This document shows positions 1-8,755 of a stretch of DNA of 64,000 nt, piece by piece. The translations under genes were made by a program, and so were the position numbers. The notes beneath the pieces were generated by a model. That model was not told where the DNA came from and searched no databases. It worked only from the letters and a program-made list of their open reading frames with translations. Each line of letters opens with the position of its first letter. Within the stretch, counting starts at the first letter, position 1. The stretch comes from Oscillospiraceae bacterium (lineage in GTDB: Bacteria > Bacillota > Clostridia > Oscillospirales > Oscillospiraceae), in contig AP025583.1 in NCBI GenBank assembly GCA_022846095.1, forward strand, positions 1,364,001-1,428,000. Reading direction: 5' to 3'.

Positions 1-208
1 CGAACTGCACGATGCCGAAGTTCAGCCACGCGCACATGTAGCCCTCGGGCAGGTTGAACACCCGCGTCCAGGTCAGCAGCTTGCAGTGGCCGTTCAGCGG
101 CTCTTCCGTAAAGGAGCGGCCGTCACAGTCGGGGTTCTGGCAGACCGCGTAGCGGGGGTGGTGGAGCTTCCCGCATTTGTCGCACTTATAGGCGTACATC
201 TCTTCCAT
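1..208 (-). CDS. DUF35 OB-fold/Zn-ribbon protein, partial
   Basis: The N-terminal 69 codons of a leftward gene that runs off the window. It starts with ATG at 208, five bases after a GGAGGGG ribosome site. A rubredoxin-like zinc ribbon is visible (Cys9-x2-Cys12 and Cys23-x4-Cys28), followed by the beginning of an OB-like segment (LTWTRVFNLPEGY). DUF35 proteins are small acyl-CoA-binding partners encoded next to thiolase-fold enzymes and form complexes with them, as in archaeal HMG-CoA synthase/thiolase and the steroid side-chain aldolase Ltp2-ChsH2. Here the gene lies 13 bases downstream of just such a thiolase-like gene, which supports a two-protein complex. The C-terminal OB domain is outside the window, so family assignment rests on the ribbon and the neighbour. 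Confidence 0.8.
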   Translation of the reverse strand, partial: MEEMYAYKCDKCGKLHHPRYAVCQNPDCDGRSFTEEPLNGHCKLLTWTRVFNLPEGYMCAWLNFGIVQF

Positions 209-221
209 TCCAGACCCCTCC

Positions 222-1418
222 TTACTTCGCCGTGATGATGGTGGCGACCACGTTGTTGCCGAAGCCGCCGAAGTTGACCGCAAGGCCGGTCTTGGCGCCC
301 TCGACCTGGCGCCCCTCCGCCTCGCCGCGGACCTGGCGCACCAGCTCCACCACCTGGGACACGCCCGTGGCGCCCAGGGGGTGGCCCTTGGCCTTCAGGC
401 CGCCGGATGTATTGATGGGCAGCTTGCTGCCGATGGCGGTGTCCCCCCGGCGGGCGGCCAGATGGCCCTCGCCCCGCGGGAAGAGCCCCGCCTCCTCGCT
501 CTCCACAATCTCAAGGATGAGGAAGGCGTCGTGCAGCTCGGCGCAGTCAATGTCCTCCGGGCCCATCCCGGCCATCTTGTACGCCTTCTGGGCGGCCGTG
601 CGCACGGCCAGCAGGTCGGTGGGCACCGCCCGGTCGGCCACGTAGTGGGTGTCGGTGGCGGAGGCGATGCCGGCGATGCGGGCAAAGGTCTTGTGCCCGA
701 AGCCCAGCTCCTCCTGCTTATCCTTGGCCACCAGCAGCACCGCCGCCGCGCCGTCGGACACGGGGCACATATCGAACTGCCGCAGGGGGTCGGCCACCAT
801 GGGGCTGGTGGCGTCCACGTACCGCGGGTCGCTGATGCGCTCCAGCTTCACGTGGCGCTGGATGTGGGCGCAGGGGTTGTGGCAGGCGTTCTCGTGGTTT
901 TTCACCGAGATGATGGACAGATCCCGGCTCTCCACCCCGTACTTCTCCATGCAAAGGCGGGTGAACAGGCCCGCGAAGGAGGGCAGGGTCAGGCCGTAGG
1001 GGTACTCGCCCGTGGGGTGGAGCATGGTGGCCACGAAGTCGGTGGCCTCCCAGCCGGACACCACCCGCATCATCTCGCCGCCCACCACCAGCACGCAGTC
1101 GCACAGGCCGGAGGCGATGGCCATATAGCCCAGCTTGATGGCGGAGGCGCCCGAAGCCGGGCCGTTCTCCACGCACTCGGCCATGGCGGGGCGGATATTC
1201 AGGGTATCCACCAGAGCGGAGGCCGAGCCGCTGATGCGGTTGAGCATCCCGGCGCCCATGGAGGCCACGAACACCTGGTCGATGACGTTCTTATTGCCGG
1301 TGCCGGCTCCCGCGTCGTCCATCGCCTCCAGGGCGGCCTGGGTGAGCATATCCAGGAAGGAGACATCCGATTTTCCGAATTTGGTGTGGCCCACGCCGAC
1401 GATTCCTACTTCTCGCAT
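222..1418 (-). CDS. Thiolase-like acyl-CoA enzyme lacking the nucleophilic Cys
   Basis: A 398-residue thiolase-superfamily protein of the SCP2/archaeal type. Recognisable parts are HDAF around His296, the GHPLGATG motif with His346, and a C-terminal NFGGFGNN loop (382-389). In Claisen-condensing thiolases the nucleophile lies in a CASG motif. Here the aligned residues are P87-A-S-G, so the catalytic Cys is replaced by Pro, and the second Cys of the C-terminal CxG motif is also absent. Thiolase-fold lyases such as Ltp2 dispense with this Cys and perform retro-aldol cleavage of CoA thioesters with a DUF35 partner. The DUF35 gene is immediately downstream, so an aldolase or other non-thiolytic role is at least as likely as acetyl-CoA acetyltransferase. 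Start is ATG at 1418 after an AGGATGGTGCCCTA leader. Confidence 0.85.
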   Translation of the reverse strand: MREVGIVGVGHTKFGKSDVSFLDMLTQAALEAMDDAGAGTGNKNVIDQVFVASMGAGMLNRISGSASALVDTLNIRPAMAECVENGPASGASAIKLGYMAIASGLCDCVLVVGGEMMRVVSGWEATDFVATMLHPTGEYPYGLTLPSFAGLFTRLCMEKYGVESRDLSIISVKNHENACHNPCAHIQRHVKLERISDPRYVDATSPMVADPLRQFDMCPVSDGAAAVLLVAKDKQEELGFGHKTFARIAGIASATDTHYVADRAVPTDLLAVRTAAQKAYKMAGMGPEDIDCAELHDAFLILEIVESEEAGLFPRGEGHLAARRGDTAIGSKLPINTSGGLKAKGHPLGATGVSQVVELVRQVRGEAEGRQVEGAKTGLAVNFGGFGNNVVATIITAK

Positions 1419-1448
1419 TAGGGCACCATCCTTTCTGCGCTCACGCGC

Positions 1449-2108
1449 CTAAACGCTGATCTTCGCGGGCTTATGCAGGATCTTGTTGGCCTCAATCACG
1501 TCCTCGAAGGCGGGACGGATGCCGGCGCACTTGTTGGCCTTGTGCTTCTCCCACAGCGCGCGGGTCAGCACGTAGGTGGGCACGCCGCCCAGCTCGTGGG
1601 GGCAGTCGGGGCGGGACTCCAGCTCGTACTCGATCATCCAGCGCTTGAAGCCGTTGGGGCTCTCGGCCACAATCCACACCTCGTTCTGGTTCATCACGTC
1701 CAGGTGGTACTCCATCTTCGCCGCGAACAGGTGCGCGCCCACACGGGCGCCGCGCTTCAGGGTGATGGTGTGGTAGCTCATGCCCACCTTCTCGTTCACC
1801 AGCCGGCCGTTCACGATGCCGGCGATCTCGCCGTCCACCGCGCCGACGAACAGGTACTCGTCACGGACACGGTAGCGCAGCATACCCAGCAGCTCGGCAT
1901 AGATACGGGAGGCGACGATGTCATAGAAATCCTTGGGCTGCTTCATCAACGGCTCCATGCACTCCATCAGCAGGGGAATTTCCTCCCACCGCGCCTCGCG
2001 CACCAGCATATCCTCGCCGGTGGTCAGGGGGATGACCTTGGCCTCGTAGGGCTTCATTCCAATGGTGGGGGGACGCAGCTGAGCTTCCATTTTGTCGATA
2101 ATCGCCAT
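1449..2108 (-). CDS. Hypothetical protein, possibly GNAT-like N-acyltransferase
   Basis: A 219-residue soluble protein. The start is ATG at 2108, preceded by AAAGGAGGAAATC; a longer reading frame upstream has no ribosome site. I do not recognise the family with certainty. A GNAT-like layout can be proposed: an N-terminal stretch VREARWEEIPLLMECMEPL, a beta strand EIAGIVNGRLV, and a basic Gly-containing turn before a helix (KRGARVGAHLFAAKMEYHL) that resembles the acetyl-CoA pyrophosphate loop, then VWIVAESPNGFKRWMIEYELE. It lies 30 bases upstream of the thiolase-like gene in the same direction and is probably co-transcribed with it, so an acyl-CoA-linked role is plausible. This is inference from weak similarity. 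Confidence 0.5.
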   Translation of the reverse strand: MAIIDKMEAQLRPPTIGMKPYEAKVIPLTTGEDMLVREARWEEIPLLMECMEPLMKQPKDFYDIVASRIYAELLGMLRYRVRDEYLFVGAVDGEIAGIVNGRLVNEKVGMSYHTITLKRGARVGAHLFAAKMEYHLDVMNQNEVWIVAESPNGFKRWMIEYELESRPDCPHELGGVPTYVLTRALWEKHKANKCAGIRPAFEDVIEANKILHKPAKISV

Positions 2109-2237
2109 TCTAGATTTCCTCCTTTTATCCGTGTGGTTTATGCCTTCCTGTGATTTCTCACCCACATCGTAACGAAAGCCCGGACGATAATCTATGTCAA
2201 CTGTCGACGAAAAATCGCGAATTTGTTTGTGGCGGCT

Positions 2238-3851
2238 TCAGGGATTTCCATGGGAAAACATGTAAAGTCTCAACGCAACCTGAAGCTTTAGCCGGCTGTC
2301 TTCCGAATCCAGGTTCAATCCCGTAAGCTCTTCAATCCGCTTCATGCGGTATGCAATTGTATTGTAATGGGTATACATCTCCTCCGACATTTTTTTCAGG
2401 TTTCCAAAGCAGGAAAAGTAATGGTCCAACGTATCTAAAAGCTCTGCCCGTTTTTTGGGGCTGTATGTAAGCAAATTCCCCAACGTATCTTGAATCAGCA
2501 TTGCGGCCTCCTCAGCCGGCTGCTCAGAATATACAAAGCGAAGCAGCCCCATGTCCCGATAAAATTGGAGTTCTCCCGGCGGGTCGGAGAGTTCACTCAT
2601 TCGCAGGGCGGACATCGCCTCGTTCCGGCTTTGAATCAGGCCGGGTAGCCCTGTGTGGATTTGTCCGCAGCCCGCGCCCAGCAGCAGTTTGGGGTAGGTC
2701 TCATTGACCCGACGCATAACATTGGAAATATCCCGCCTAGCGGCGCCCGATTCAAGGTTCCGCCTCTTTTGTGCCGTAATGATCAGATAATAGACAGGCC
2801 CTTCATGGGCAATGCGGCAAAGGTACCCAATCTGCTGGAAGAGCGCAGAGATATTGCTGAACGCGGAAGCAATCTGTAACGTGGCGTAATAATTCGATGA
2901 TCGCTCAAGCTTGGCTATCCTCAGGCAAATCAGCAGGTAAGTCTCGCGGTCGGAGAGTTGAAAATTGCTCGCCCGATCTTCCTCTCTCCGGATGTCAGAA
3001 ATCTTATCGTTAAAGAGATGCACCAAAAAATCGTTAAAATGACCGTTCTCCATCTCACGCAGGGAAAACTCCCGGGATATTTCCAGCACCACCGGCAGAA
3101 CCAGTTCCCGCACCAACGCTATGTCGTTAGGACGTATAGAACGGCATGTGGGAAAGATGTAGAGCGTCCCAAAATCATGTCCCTCCACAGACAGGGCCAG
3201 ACTGGCGCAGCCCGCTCCGAACTGCTTTAAAAGCGCCTCCTTTCCATCTGCGACAGCCATGTCCGACGGGCAACATGACATGACGCCGCGGTGGTTTAAG
3301 GTGTCCTCAATAAAGACGGAGTTCCCCGCCAGTTCTGAAATCTGCTGCGCAATGGCCTCCAGCGTCCCACCCTCCAGCAGCAGGCGCATTACCAGGTTCT
3401 TCAGCTGGGTGACCTGCTCTAAAAACAGCGCCTGCCGCTGGATCAGGCCCGTATAAAATTCTTTCAGCATGTCGTCGAAATGTGCCTGGGGTGACAGCTC
3501 AATAAGCGGAAATTCAAACTGTGCGGCTGTATCAATTACAGAGTCCGGGACACTCTGGATAAACCGCTTGGGTTTGATGCACAGCCCGGCAAGGCCCATA
3601 TGTACTGCGCTGTCAACGAGTTCGCTCAGGCGGTTTAAATCATCCTTGACGACAAATCCCGTGGTCACCAGCAGCTCTCCCGGCCGCGCCCAATTGGAAA
3701 TATCCGGCGCATCCAACTGATTTATTCCCACTACACCCCGATCTAAGCTGCCTTCCCCCGCCAGTATCCGGCTATCCGCAAAGGTATTCAGCTGCAGGAT
3801 TTCGTAAAGTGGAATCGCCGCAGCGGGCGGGCTGTCCATTATAGTCTGCAT
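2238..3851 (-). CDS. pucR: PucR-family transcriptional regulator
   Basis: A 537-residue regulator. Start ATG at 3851 follows GAGGAGGTGCAC. The N-terminal about 130 residues (from PLYEILQLNTFADSRILAGEG) match the PucR ligand-sensing domain, the middle resembles the GGDEF-like CdaR segment, and residues near 480-535 form the PucR-type helix-turn-helix (YTHYNTIAYRMKRIEELTGL) followed by a C-terminal LQVALRLYMF helix. PucR of Bacillus activates purine-degradation genes, and this gene diverges from an adenine deaminase/molybdenum hydroxylase operon. It is therefore the likely controller of that operon. It may also read through into the leftward thiolase-like group 130 bases downstream. Confidence 0.85.
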   Translation of the reverse strand: MQTIMDSPPAAAIPLYEILQLNTFADSRILAGEGSLDRGVVGINQLDAPDISNWARPGELLVTTGFVVKDDLNRLSELVDSAVHMGLAGLCIKPKRFIQSVPDSVIDTAAQFEFPLIELSPQAHFDDMLKEFYTGLIQRQALFLEQVTQLKNLVMRLLLEGGTLEAIAQQISELAGNSVFIEDTLNHRGVMSCCPSDMAVADGKEALLKQFGAGCASLALSVEGHDFGTLYIFPTCRSIRPNDIALVRELVLPVVLEISREFSLREMENGHFNDFLVHLFNDKISDIRREEDRASNFQLSDRETYLLICLRIAKLERSSNYYATLQIASAFSNISALFQQIGYLCRIAHEGPVYYLIITAQKRRNLESGAARRDISNVMRRVNETYPKLLLGAGCGQIHTGLPGLIQSRNEAMSALRMSELSDPPGELQFYRDMGLLRFVYSEQPAEEAAMLIQDTLGNLLTYSPKKRAELLDTLDHYFSCFGNLKKMSEEMYTHYNTIAYRMKRIEELTGLNLDSEDSRLKLQVALRLYMFSHGNP

Positions 3852-3963
3852 GTGCACCTCCTCATGCCATCCGTCGTGCAAGGTGTCCAAATTTTGGGTC
3901 GAAATAAAAAAGATTTTGTCGTTTTTGTGGTATGTCCACATATTTCAGACCTATACGTACTGT

Positions 3964-3969
3964 TATAAT
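3964..3969 (+). promoter_or_regulatory. Probable -10 box of the purine operon
   Basis: A perfect TATAAT lies 124 bases before the adenine deaminase start, in the region diverging from pucR. The -35 position (about 3941-3947) reads TATTTC, far from TTGACA. A good -10 with a poor -35 fits an activator-dependent promoter, which agrees with a divergent PucR regulator. Operator sites were not identified. Confidence 0.45.
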
Positions 3970-4092
3970 CTTACTACAAAGACCCGGATAGTCAAGAAAA
4001 ACCCCTTTCGCGTGCACGCCGCTGACAGAGGGAGGGATGCTACAACAGGACAGGGAGGAGCAAACCGCCGCATTTTGAAAGGAGGCCGCCCG

Positions 4093-5898
4093 ATGCCCCA
4101 TGCAAATTTAAACTATCTCAGGAGCAAAACCAGTAGATTTGACGTAATCGACGCCATCATGAAGGACAAAGCCGCTGACCTGATTCTTGAGCACGGAATG
4201 CTGGTAAATGTCTATACCCGCGAGGTTTACCAGGCAGATATTGCCGTCTACGGCGACCGTATCGGCTTTGTGGGCGACACCTCCCACCTAGAGGCCAAGC
4301 GGCGCGTCAATGTGGAGGGGCGCTATATTACGCCAGGTATTATGGACGGGCATCTCCATATCGACAGCTGCATGGTGAATGTAACCAACTACGCCAAAGG
4401 CGTACTCCCAATGGGCATTACCTCCGTTTTCATCGATTCCCACGAAATCGGCAATGCGCTGGGAATGGACGGGGTCGCCATGATGGTCAACGAGGGGAAG
4501 CGCACCCCCCTGCGTGTGTTCCAATATGTACCCGCCCAGGTCCCCTGCGGGGATCCGGAAAATCAGACCCCAAACTTTCAGATCGGCCTGGAGGAGACCA
4601 AGCAGCTCTTCGCCCAGGAAAATGTATTCGGCCTGGGCGAGGTCAGCAAATACAAGGTTGTCAACCTGGACCCGGGGTTTGTGGAAAAGATCGATTGGAT
4701 GTTGCGGCAGGACGGGATTGTGGACGGAAGCGCCCATGACTTTACAGGAAAGAATCTGCAGGCATATGTGGCTTCGGGTATCTTTGCCGACCACGAGTCC
4801 TTTTCCAAGGAGACGGCATGGGAGCGGGCGCGCAACGGCCTTACTGTGATGATGCGAAACGGGAGCACACAAAAGGACGTTGATAAATGCGTCCTGGCTA
4901 TCACGGAAAACGGCCTGGATACCGGAAAATTTTGTTTTTGTTCCGACGACCGCCATCCGGTTGACCTAGTGCGTACGGGCTCCATCGACGAGTGTGTCCG
5001 AATTGCCGTGGAGGCCGGCATTGACCCTGCGGCGGCGATCCAGATGGCCTCGTTGAACTGTGCCCGCAACTTCCGCCTGGACGGGGAACTGGGGGGCATC
5101 GCCCCGGGCAAGCTGGCCGACCTGCTGGTGGTGGACGATCTGTCCCATTTCACGCCCCGGCAGGTCTATGTCGGCGGAGAACTGGTGGCAGAGAACGGGA
5201 AAATGGTGGCACAGCTCCAATCTCCCCCATATCAGGAACACATTCTGCACTCCTTCAGCCATGTGCGCAGGGTCACCCCGCAGGATATGGCGCTACGGCT
5301 CCGGGAGATCCCGGACGGCGAATACCGCTTCAACATCATCAGGGCTATGCCGGGAAACATCTGGAGCAACTGGGAGACCGACACCATGCCCGTCAATGGC
5401 GGCCTTGTGGCCCCGGACACGGACAGGGACATCCTCAAGGTCATAGTGGTGGAGCGCTACGGCCGCACGGAGGGCCCCAACATCGGCCGGGCGCTGATCC
5501 GCGGCTTTGGCTTCCAGCGGGGGGCGATCGCCCAGAGCCTGGCCCAGGATATTCACGACATCGTAGCCGTGGGTGTGGATGACGCCGATCTGGCCCTGGC
5601 CATCAACCGTGTGATCGAAATGAACGGCGGGATTGTGGCGGTCTGCGGCGGCAAGGTCCTCGGGGACATGGATCTGCCTATCGGCGGCCTGATGTGCGAT
5701 CGGACCATTCAGGATGTGGCTGCCAGAGTCAACGAGATCTCCCGTCTCACCCGCGTGGAGCTGGGCGGCGTCATGCAGGATCCCCACGCCTGCCTCCAGT
5801 TCCAGACCCATCCCATGATCCCTTACCTAAAGATTTCGGATATTGGCCTGATGGACGTCAACCACCAGAAGATTATCAGCCTGCTGGCAGAGTGCTGA
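4093..5898 (+). CDS. ade: Adenine deaminase family protein
   Basis: A 601-residue amidohydrolase-superfamily enzyme of the Ade/YicP family, which hydrolyses adenine to hypoxanthine and ammonia with a binuclear metal centre. Start ATG at 4093 follows GAAAGGAGG; upstream sense codons are leader. The metal motif PGIMDGHLHIDSC has His87 and His89. Further on are FCSDDRHP and the family-typical GGIAPGKLADLLVVDD strand. The C-terminal third (from about residue 410) is the extra domain that distinguishes Ade from other amidohydrolases, and the length is normal. It leads an operon with a transporter and a molybdenum hydroxylase, consistent with feeding hypoxanthine to oxidation. Other aminopurines cannot be excluded as substrates. 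Confidence 0.88.
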   Translation: MPHANLNYLRSKTSRFDVIDAIMKDKAADLILEHGMLVNVYTREVYQADIAVYGDRIGFVGDTSHLEAKRRVNVEGRYITPGIMDGHLHIDSCMVNVTNYAKGVLPMGITSVFIDSHEIGNALGMDGVAMMVNEGKRTPLRVFQYVPAQVPCGDPENQTPNFQIGLEETKQLFAQENVFGLGEVSKYKVVNLDPGFVEKIDWMLRQDGIVDGSAHDFTGKNLQAYVASGIFADHESFSKETAWERARNGLTVMMRNGSTQKDVDKCVLAITENGLDTGKFCFCSDDRHPVDLVRTGSIDECVRIAVEAGIDPAAAIQMASLNCARNFRLDGELGGIAPGKLADLLVVDDLSHFTPRQVYVGGELVAENGKMVAQLQSPPYQEHILHSFSHVRRVTPQDMALRLREIPDGEYRFNIIRAMPGNIWSNWETDTMPVNGGLVAPDTDRDILKVIVVERYGRTEGPNIGRALIRGFGFQRGAIAQSLAQDIHDIVAVGVDDADLALAINRVIEMNGGIVAVCGGKVLGDMDLPIGGLMCDRTIQDVAARVNEISRLTRVELGGVMQDPHACLQFQTHPMIPYLKISDIGLMDVNHQKIISLLAEC

Positions 5899-5939
5899 TT
5901 ATAGTCGGCCTGCCGGCGTAATGAACGGGGGGATTATCA

Positions 5940-6200
5940 ATGAAACATCCGACCTACAAGACGGGCGAGGAGGCCCGCAGGAGGACAAGGAAGGTCCGCA
6001 TGGCGTGGTTTGTCTACTTTGCCCTGGTGATCGCCTACACGTTTTTACCCCTGCTCTACCCGTATCATGTGGTGCACCCGATGATACTGGGTATTCCGGT
6101 GCACCTGTTCAAGTGGTTTATCTCGACCTTGCTGCTCATAGGCGGTATCCTGGCGTTTGAGTTGACAACATTCTGGAAGCTGAGGGGGGATGACAGATGA
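5940..6200 (+). CDS. Small membrane subunit of a sodium:solute symporter (DUF3311-like)
   Basis: An 86-residue protein with a basic N terminus and two hydrophobic segments (about 24-45 and 58-77). Small proteins of this kind (DUF3311/DUF997, YhdT-like) are encoded just before SSS-family permeases and are thought to associate with them. The gene overlaps the following symporter by four bases (ATGA), which implies translational coupling. Start is ATG at 5940 after a GGGGGG-rich leader. Function is assigned from context and topology. Confidence 0.75.
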   Translation: MKHPTYKTGEEARRRTRKVRMAWFVYFALVIAYTFLPLLYPYHVVHPMILGIPVHLFKWFISTLLLIGGILAFELTTFWKLRGDDR

Positions 6201-7741
6201 GCGGCATTACCATCGCCATGTGGTGCATCATGGTTGGCCTGGCGGCCCTGTTCCTGTGCATTGCAGTGTACTCCTCCAAGTCCACTAAGAAAAATATGGC
6301 CAGCCATTATATCGCGGACGGCGGCGTGTCCCCCTTCGTGGCCACCATGAGTATGGGCGCCACGCTGATGAGCGCCTTTGTCTTGGTGGGCCTGTCCGGA
6401 TTCTTCTACACCCACGGCGTGGGCAGTTGGGTGTACGTGGGCTGGAGCAACTCCGCCATGTTCCTGCTTACCATCGTCTTCGGCTACCGCATCTGGATCC
6501 TGGGCCGGAAAAACGGCTACGTCACGCCGCTGCAGTTCCTCAGTGACCGCTACCAAACCAGGTGGGCCGGAATCATAGCGGGTATCATCACCGTTATCTT
6601 TATGGTGCCCTATATGGCCCTGCAGCTGGTCGGCGTCGGGAAGCTGATTTCCGTACTCACGGACGGGCAGATCTCTTATTACGCCGTCATCGTCATCGTT
6701 GCGTTTCTGGGGCTGATCCTCACCCAGGTGGGAGGTATGCGCACCGTGGCCCGTACGGACGCCATCCAGGGCGTATTCATGTTCACCATTGGCCTTGTGA
6801 TCTGCTTTATTATTCTGGGCAAGGAGTTCGACTTCTCGCTGGCCAAGCTGTTTGCGCGGGTTGAGGCCGTAGATCCGGAGGTGCTGTCCATCCCGGGCCC
6901 CAACGGCTTTTACACCTGGGGACGGCTGTTTAGCATCACGGTGGCCGCCTTCTTTATGCCGCTGAGCCAGATGCAGATCTCCTCCCGCTACCTCACCGTG
7001 CGGGACAAAAAGTCCTTCCGCATGATGATGGTGGGCACCGCAATCATTCCCATCATCGCCATTCCTGCGGCCATGATGATCGGCCTGGGCGCCAAGGCGG
7101 TCTTCCCGGCCCTGGCCAGTGGGGACGACGCCTTTATGAGTATGCTGCTGGCCTATATCCCCCTGCCCCTCATTATCTGTGCCGTGTTGGCCGTGTTTGC
7201 CGCCAGCCTCTCTACGCTGGACTCCATGGTTCTCTCTCTCGGATCGGTCATCGGCAAGGATCTTCTGCCCGGAGGGATGGAGGAAAAAAAGGCGCTGAAG
7301 TTCAGCCAAGCCGGCATGATCGTCCTGCTGGTCATCACCACAGTTTTCAGCTTCAATCCCCCACAGCTTATCGTCACCCTGTCCCTGGCCTCCTATACGG
7401 CCACGCTACAGTTCGTCCCTGCCGTCATTGGGGCCTATTTCTGGAAGCGCGCCACTAAGCAGGGCGCCATTGCAAGTATGATAGTCGGTATCGTGTCCTA
7501 CTGTATCCTCAACTATGGCCCCTATAAAATCGCCTTCGGCTCCTTCGACCAGTGCCTCTGGGGCTTCCTCTTCGGATGTATCACCCTGGTGGTGGTCAGC
7601 CTGCTGACCAGGCCCCATCCGGAGCGCTTCCATGAGCTTATGGGTTACGTGGACAAGGTATACCCTTACAACGAGGAGGGCGCGGCATTGGAGGCGGAGG
7701 CTGAGCGCGCCTACCACTCCCGCACTCCGGACACAGAGTAG
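6197..7741 (+). CDS. Sodium:solute symporter (SSS family)
   Basis: A 514-residue polytopic membrane protein with about 13 hydrophobic segments and the normal length of the SSS family. The segment GGVSPFVATMSMGATLMSAFVLVG around residues 42-65 is split by the usual sodium-site helix break, and a GGMRTVARTDAIQG loop corresponds to the SSS signature region (TD.IQ). Family members co-transport pantothenate, proline, sugars or nucleobases with sodium. Its place between adenine deaminase and molybdenum hydroxylase genes suggests uptake of a purine or related heterocycle. The substrate is inferred from context only. Confidence 0.85.
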   Translation: MSGITIAMWCIMVGLAALFLCIAVYSSKSTKKNMASHYIADGGVSPFVATMSMGATLMSAFVLVGLSGFFYTHGVGSWVYVGWSNSAMFLLTIVFGYRIWILGRKNGYVTPLQFLSDRYQTRWAGIIAGIITVIFMVPYMALQLVGVGKLISVLTDGQISYYAVIVIVAFLGLILTQVGGMRTVARTDAIQGVFMFTIGLVICFIILGKEFDFSLAKLFARVEAVDPEVLSIPGPNGFYTWGRLFSITVAAFFMPLSQMQISSRYLTVRDKKSFRMMMVGTAIIPIIAIPAAMMIGLGAKAVFPALASGDDAFMSMLLAYIPLPLIICAVLAVFAASLSTLDSMVLSLGSVIGKDLLPGGMEEKKALKFSQAGMIVLLVITTVFSFNPPQLIVTLSLASYTATLQFVPAVIGAYFWKRATKQGAIASMIVGIVSYCILNYGPYKIAFGSFDQCLWGFLFGCITLVVVSLLTRPHPERFHELMGYVDKVYPYNEEGAALEAEAERAYHSRTPDTE

Positions 7742-7810
7742 CCATTTCAAGCCAAAGGGGCGCCGCGTCTGCCGGCGCAGCGCCCCCTCAACACAAGGAG
7801 GTACCCCAAG

Positions 7811-8755
7811 GTGTGGCAACAAGTAGTGTTTCCTTCCTCTCCGGAAGAGGCGGCGGCAATACTCAGCAGCAGCGGCGGTCGCGCCAGAGTGCTGGGCGGG
7901 GGTACGGACTTAATCCCCCTGCACCGGGACGGCAGAGCCTCTGAACCCATTTTGGTGGACGTGACACGTATACCGGGCTTTTGCTGCATTCGACAGGAAG
8001 GGGAGTCGCTTGTTCTGGGGGGCGCCGTCACCCATGCCCAGGCCGCACAATCCCCTCTTTTGCGCCGGTCCGCCGCCGTCCTGAGCGCGGCCTGCGCCGC
8101 GGTGGGCTCACCCCAGATTCGGAATGTGGCCACCCTTTCCGGCAATATCGTCAACGCACAGCCGGCCGCCGACGGTGCACTGGCGCTCATTGCCCTGGAT
8201 GCGCAGGCCGAAATACGCTCCGCCCAGGGGTGCCGATGCGTCCCGGTGGCCGACCTCTACGAGGGGGTGGGGCGCTCCAGGGTAGACAGCATCCGGGAAC
8301 TGATTTGCGCCATCCGCATCCGAGCGCTGCGCACCGACCGGCAGGAAGCCTCAGCGGTGGAACGGCTCTCCATGCGCCGTGCTCTGGCCCTGCCCATGGT
8401 CAATGTCGCCGTCAGTCTGTCGGTTGACAACGGACGTTTTTCCTGGATACGCTCCGCCGTTGGTCCTGTGGCACAAACCCCCTTCCGCCCCTATGCACTG
8501 GAGCGGCAGGCGGCGGGGGCGCCTGTAACGGACAGGACCATTGCCGCATTTGCGCATCAGGTCTCCCTGGAGGTTCACCCCAGGGACAGTGCGTTGCGCG
8601 GCAGTGCGGAATACCGAAGCGCCATGGTGGAAGTGCTGCTTCGCCGGGCCATAACCCGGGCGGCGAAGACGGCGCTACAAGGAGGTGAATCGCTTGGAAA
8701 CCTTGAGGATGAACCTGAACGGCGAGGATGTGGAGTTTCAAATCCGCGGCTCTGA
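7811..8755 (+). CDS. Molybdenum hydroxylase FAD-binding subunit (XDH/CoxM family)
   Basis: A 314-residue medium subunit of a xanthine dehydrogenase-type enzyme that carries FAD and passes electrons out of the enzyme. A GTG start at 7811 follows AAGGAGGTACCCCAAG. FAD-site motifs are visible: VLGGGTDL at 28-34 and GSPQIRNVATLSGNIVNAQP at about 97-116. The C-terminal CO-dehydrogenase flavoprotein domain follows. The frame continues 62 bases into the next gene, beyond that gene's ribosome site, so the last about 20 residues are unusual for the family. Confidence 0.88.
   Translation: MWQQVVFPSSPEEAAAILSSSGGRARVLGGGTDLIPLHRDGRASEPILVDVTRIPGFCCIRQEGESLVLGGAVTHAQAAQSPLLRRSAAVLSAACAAVGSPQIRNVATLSGNIVNAQPAADGALALIALDAQAEIRSAQGCRCVPVADLYEGVGRSRVDSIRELICAIRIRALRTDRQEASAVERLSMRRALALPMVNVAVSLSVDNGRFSWIRSAVGPVAQTPFRPYALERQAAGAPVTDRTIAAFAHQVSLEVHPRDSALRGSAEYRSAMVEVLLRRAITRAAKTALQGGESLGNLEDEPERRGCGVSNPRL

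Noticed and set aside
381-1421. 346-codon plus-strand frame
   Set aside because: Antisense of the thiolase-like gene, with no ribosome site or domain.
3990-4092. Possible purine riboswitch in the leader of the adenine deaminase gene
   Set aside because: No purine-riboswitch core or terminator/antiterminator pair could be recognised in the 120-base leader.
6065-7309. 414-codon minus-strand frame
   Set aside because: Antisense of the symporter; extremely rich in His, Gly and Gln, not protein-like.
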